DNA from: an uncultured Eisenbergiella sp.
GTDB lineage: Bacteria; Bacillota; Clostridia; Lachnospirales; Lachnospiraceae
NCBI GenBank assembly: GCA_948960675.1
Contig: CARDPF010000131.1
Location: 1 to 8,502 of the forward strand
DNA: 8,502 bases
Direction of reading: 5' to 3'
Made by a program: the position numbers and the translations under genes. Below are positions 6,724 to 8,502 of the stretch, in pieces. Positions within the stretch are counted from its first letter, which is position 1. Every line of letters begins with the position of its first letter. The notes beneath the pieces are model-generated. The model was not told the origin of the DNA, searched no databases, and saw nothing but the letters and a program-made list of their open reading frames with translations.

Positions 6724-7299
6724 ATGGAAGTGAATGAGCAAATTGTAACCGGGCAAAAGTTCAGGTGCCTGATGGATGAAGCGGCGAAACTGTGGCAAAG
6801 GATTTCTTTTTGGACAAAAGCAAACGATGTCGAATTTGACGACGGAATGAATGCCGAAACGAAAGTTGGCGCAATAAGCGGCATCACGGACAGTTTAGCC
6901 AGTACCTCATCCCATATTGCCGCCTCGGCCAAGGCCGTCCATACCTTAAACAATAATTTTTCCAGCATTACCACACCGGGCAGTATCTCGGCTTTCGCCT
7001 ATTCGGATTTGGCCGGAGTCTACCATGACACCAACCTTAACGACCTGAAAACACCCGGATTTTACTCCGTTGGCAATTCACAATTCGCCGCTTCGGAAAA
7101 AAATTATCCCGTTAACGGCATTGGCGGCGTACTGGAGGTTTTCAAAATCGGGACTTACAGCCAAATGCAAAAATATTATGCATTCGGTGGATACAGTCCC
7201 TACGTCCGCATTTTCTGCCGGCATTTTTACGGAAATCCAACCGACAATGCCGCGTACTGGTCTCCATGGGTGGAATACCCCTATGCAGCTGTTACCTAA
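6724..7299 (+). CDS. Tail receptor-binding-type protein, cassette 1 (pyocin-knob-like C-terminus)
   Basis: 191 residues. Residues 1-78 are the shared module: NEQIVTGQKF, AAKLWQRISFWTKA, DVEFDDGMNAETKVGAI, SGITDSLASTSS and IAASAKAVHTLN. The module is 63 of 78 identical to cassette 2 and is known as the N-terminal part of many Clostridia phage tail proteins, so it probably docks or trimerises on the tail. Residues 100-187 resemble pyocin-knob domains of fibres and tailspikes: NDLKTPGFYSVGNSQF, the GGVLEVFKIG strand, QKYYAF, VRIFCRHFYG and YWSPWVEYP, which fits the pattern of T-PG-Y, a G-LEV strand and a final WS-W. That domain often precedes or forms a saccharide-binding tip; the protein is short, with little beyond the knob. 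AAAGGAGG (6707-6714) sets the start. Confidence 0.8.
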   Translation: MEVNEQIVTGQKFRCLMDEAAKLWQRISFWTKANDVEFDDGMNAETKVGAISGITDSLASTSSHIAASAKAVHTLNNNFSSITTPGSISAFAYSDLAGVYHDTNLNDLKTPGFYSVGNSQFAASEKNYPVNGIGGVLEVFKIGTYSQMQKYYAFGGYSPYVRIFCRHFYGNPTDNAAYWSPWVEYPYAAVT

Positions 7300-7317
7300 G
7301 ATATTGAAAATATCCCT

Positions 7318-7356
7318 ACAAATGAATTCTTATGACAATCGAAAGGAGAATTTATC
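7318..7356 (+). repeat. Type B leader, copy 1 (with RBS)
   Basis: ACAAAT..ATTCTTATGACAATCG followed by AAAGGAG (7342-7348) and a short spacer to ATG 7357. It matches 8375-8413 at 37 of 39 bases. It lies 18 bases after the stop of cassette 1, with a small stem GATATT-GAA-AATATC (7300-7314) in between. Confidence 0.85.
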
Positions 7357-7962
7357 ATGGCAATCAATGAGCAAACCGTAACCGGCCGTAAATTCAGGAA
7401 ACTGGTTGATGAATCGGCAAAACTGTGGCAGAGAATATCCTTCTGGACAAAAGCAAGCGATATTGAATTTGACGACGGAATGAATGCAGAAACCAAGATA
7501 GGGGCTATCGACGGAATCACGGACAGCCTCGCAAGTACTTCCTCCAGAATCGCCGCTTCGGCGAAGGCTGTCAATTCCTTAAACAGTAATTTAGCGCAAA
7601 CAAGTGCAAAATTGGGCGGCTGCACCTTGCAGCAAAGCGGCAGTGATTTCTATATCGTAGGTGCTGATTCAGTGCGAAAAAAATTGGGTGATCCCGATAT
7701 TCAGGGATCCATAATAACAAGATCCGTTAATATGACGGGCGGCTGGAATAACTGCACAGGAACGCTCCCTAAAATAGCAGGATATAAGTTACTTTATGGA
7801 TTCGTACAATGCTATAATATTTATACAGATCATTACGGCGCTAATTTAATAAGCATAGGGGGATCTGTAAACTTATCCACTGGTGTTGCAACAGCCCACG
7901 CAAATGGAAATAGTCTTGGAGCAATGGCCGCAACGGCAACAGGAATTTACATACCGGCATAG
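7357..7962 (+). CDS. Tail receptor-binding-type protein, cassette 2 (unknown C-terminal domain)
   Basis: 201 residues. Residues 1-78 repeat the shared module of cassette 1, including LWQRISFWTKA, IEFDDGMNAETK and GITDSLASTSSRIAASAKAV. The C-terminus from about residue 80 is unrelated to cassette 1. Residues 90-110 (LQQSGSDFYIVGADSVRKKLG) resemble a spacer motif frequent in Lachnospiraceae phage tail proteins. Residues 120-201 look beta-rich (VNMTGGWNNC, KLLYGFVQCYNIYTDHY, ISIGGSVNLSTG, then a glycine- and alanine-rich end); I do not recognise the domain. Hand counting gives about 41% GC over 7681-7920 against about 56% in a stretch of the hub gene (3721-3960), consistent with separate acquisition of the C-terminus. 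AAAGGAG (7342-7348) sets the start. Hairpins follow the stop. Confidence 0.8.
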   Translation: MAINEQTVTGRKFRKLVDESAKLWQRISFWTKASDIEFDDGMNAETKIGAIDGITDSLASTSSRIAASAKAVNSLNSNLAQTSAKLGGCTLQQSGSDFYIVGADSVRKKLGDPDIQGSIITRSVNMTGGWNNCTGTLPKIAGYKLLYGFVQCYNIYTDHYGANLISIGGSVNLSTGVATAHANGNSLGAMAATATGIYIPA

Positions 7963-8006
7963 TGATTTATTAAATCACCTCTAAAATCTTCTTTTTGAAG
8001 ATTTTT
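7962..8006 (+). terminator. Two AT-rich hairpins after cassette 2; weak terminator candidate
   Basis: GTGATTT (7962-7968) pairs with AAATCAC (7972-7978). AAAATCTTC (7983-7991) then pairs perfectly with GAAGATTTT (7997-8005) around a TTTTT loop. The second stem ends in a T-run that is partly within the stem, followed by TATATAT. The low GC of the stem makes termination probably inefficient. It would reduce, rather than block, expression of cassettes 3 and 4. Confidence 0.5.
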
Positions 8007-8008
8007 AT

Positions 8009-8106
8009 ATATCATATGGATTTAAGCCCAAACACTACGGGCAAATCTTAACGGTCGGCATGTCAAAACACTTTCTTCCCAAGGTTCCGAAAGGAGAACT
8101 TTTATC
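8009..8106 (+). repeat. Type A leader, copy 2 (with RBS and fossil gene end)
   Basis: Aligns with 6625-6723. The CATATGGATTTAA block (8013-8025), GGGCAA, and CCGAAAGGAG are retained. The first codons ATATGGATTTAA are the last codons of the gene ending at 6641, here without that gene. The ribosome binding site AAAGGAG is at 8090-8096. The start-proximal bases (TTTATCATGGCAAT) resemble type B instead, so the copy is mosaic. Confidence 0.75.
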
Positions 8107-8392
8107 ATGGCAATAAATGAGCAAATTGTAACCGGGCAAAAGTTTAGCCAAGGCCGTCCATACCCTAAACAGCAATTTGGTTTCTGATGTATATGTCGGG
8201 AACGACGGAAAACTCCATAAAGTACAAGGGGGTGCTGATACAGCACTCCCTTTTAGCACCACTTCCCTCGCGTCCGCAATTATAGTGAGAAAAGAAGCTT
8301 CGCGTGGGCAATCCAACACCGCATCCTCTGATTCCAAGCAATCCGCAGTAAACATCAATGCCGTAACAGGGCATACAAATTCATTCTTATGA
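8107..8392 (+). pseudogene. Cassette 3, broken receptor-binding-type gene (internal deletion and frameshift)
   Basis: The gene starts normally with an intact ribosome binding site, ATG 8107 and codons for NEQIVTGQKF, but after AAAAGTT (8138-8144) the sequence jumps to AGCCAAGGCCGTCC, which in cassette 1 lies near 6898-6940. Relative to cassette 1 about 164 bases are missing, which is not a multiple of three, so the start frame ends at TGA 8185-8187 after 26 codons. The downstream frame continues from AKAVHTLNSNL through SDVYVGNDGKLHKVQGGADT and ALPFS, a linker motif I know from Clostridia phage tail proteins, to NINAVTGHTNSFL and TGA 8390-8392. The C-terminal region of about 70 residues appears short for this kind of protein and may also be truncated. 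It is probably non-functional, perhaps a recombination donor. Confidence 0.8.
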
Positions 8393-8413
8393 CAATCGAA
8401 AGGAGAATTTATC
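8375..8413 (+). repeat. Type B leader, copy 2 (with RBS)
   Basis: 37 of 39 bases match 7318-7356. The stop of the cassette 3 remnant (8390-8392) lies inside it. AAAGGAG (8399-8405) serves ATG 8414. Confidence 0.85.
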
Positions 8414-8502
8414 ATGGCAATCAACGAACAAATCGTAACCGGATATAAATTCAGAAAACTGGTTGATGAATCGGCAAAACTGTGGCAGAGGATTTCTTTT
8501 TG
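8414..8502 (+). CDS. Cassette 4, N-terminal part of a receptor-binding-type protein (cut by window end)
   Basis: 29 complete codons are visible: NEQIVTGYKF, RKLVDESAKLWQRISF, the shared module of cassettes 1 and 2. The DNA is about 78 of 89 bases identical to the start of cassette 2, and the leader is of the same type B. The last bases (AGGATTTCTTTTTG) match cassette 1 instead of cassette 2, again a sign of mosaic exchange. The C-terminal domain lies beyond the window and cannot be described. Confidence 0.85.
   Translation, partial: MAINEQIVTGYKFRKLVDESAKLWQRISF

Larger units (their letters stand above)
6625..8502 (+). repeat. Tandem direct-repeat array of four receptor-binding-protein-like cassettes (continues past window)
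   Basis: The same module recurs four times in direct orientation: a leader with its own ribosome binding site, then a start region encoding 'M.(I/V)NEQ.VTG.KF'. Starts are at 6724, 7357, 8107 and 8414. The leaders alternate type A (6625-6723 and 8009-8106) and type B (7318-7356 and 8375-8413). N-terminal coding regions are similar and C-terminal regions are unrelated. Cassette 3 carries a deletion and cassette 4 is cut by the window end. No inverted copies are seen, so this is not an inversion shufflon as far as visible. Confidence 0.85.

Noticed and set aside
6625..8413. CRISPR array reading of the repeats
   Set aside because: Repeats are long, coding, few and hundreds of bases apart, with leaders and ribosome binding sites; this does not fit a repeat-spacer array.
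6625..8502. Diversity-generating retroelement or inversion shufflon
   Set aside because: No reverse transcriptase, template repeat, invertase or inverted copies are visible, and differences between cassettes are whole-domain swaps rather than adenine-directed substitutions. Downstream sequence could change this.

Overview
This window looks like the tail-tip and host-recognition end of the late structural operon of a temperate phage or prophage from a low-to-mid GC Gram-positive bacterium, most likely a gut Clostridia/Lachnospiraceae-type host. Four things point there: strong AAAGGAG or GGAGGTGAT Shine-Dalgarno sites before nearly every gene, all genes on one strand with very short or overlapping junctions, a gp27-like (DUF5048-type) hub protein, and tail-fibre motifs such as NPHGVT, ALGYTPP and WKTDGDGNPAWR that I recognise from Clostridia phage tail proteins. 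No baseplate-J or sheath gene is visible, so a siphovirus-type tail is more likely than a contractile one, but the window is too short to settle this. All family assignments are from memory of motifs and gene order, not from searches.

Layout. Positions 1-33 hold the end of an upstream reading frame. At 54-317 is a small OB-fold-like tail protein. A 250-base gap follows that contains a large imperfect inverted repeat (361-531), likely a structured RNA or a palindromic insertion. Next come a DUF4376-like protein (568-1311), a protein with two fibronectin-III-like domains and a lectin-like C-terminus (1369-2436), a distal-tail-like protein (2442-3371), the hub (3371-5143, start overlapping the previous stop), a short tail-fibre protein (5164-5835), and two tandem paralogous small proteins (5851-6183 and 6186-6641).

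The last 1.9 kb (6625-8502) is a tandem array of at least four cassettes. Each has its own leader and ribosome binding site, a nearly constant N-terminal module of about 78 residues, and an unrelated C-terminus. Cassette 1 (6724-7299) ends in a pyocin-knob-like domain. Cassette 2 (7357-7962) ends in an unknown AT-richer domain. Cassette 3 (8107-8392) is broken by a frameshifting deletion of about 164 bases. Cassette 4 (from 8414) runs off the window. Two leader types alternate A-B-A-B, which implies that a two-gene unit was duplicated. The simplest reading is a set of exchangeable receptor-binding proteins sharing one tail-docking module. No reverse transcriptase, invertase or inverted copies are visible, so the exchange mechanism would be homologous recombination between direct repeats unless something outside the window says otherwise.

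Working together: the OB-fold, distal-tail-like and hub proteins would form the tail tip, the FN3/lectin-like and fibre proteins would decorate it, and the cassette products would supply alternative host-binding ends. No lysis genes, tRNA, CRISPR, integrase or clear promoter is visible. Transcription probably enters from upstream, and a weak AT-rich hairpin terminator lies between cassettes 2 and 3.
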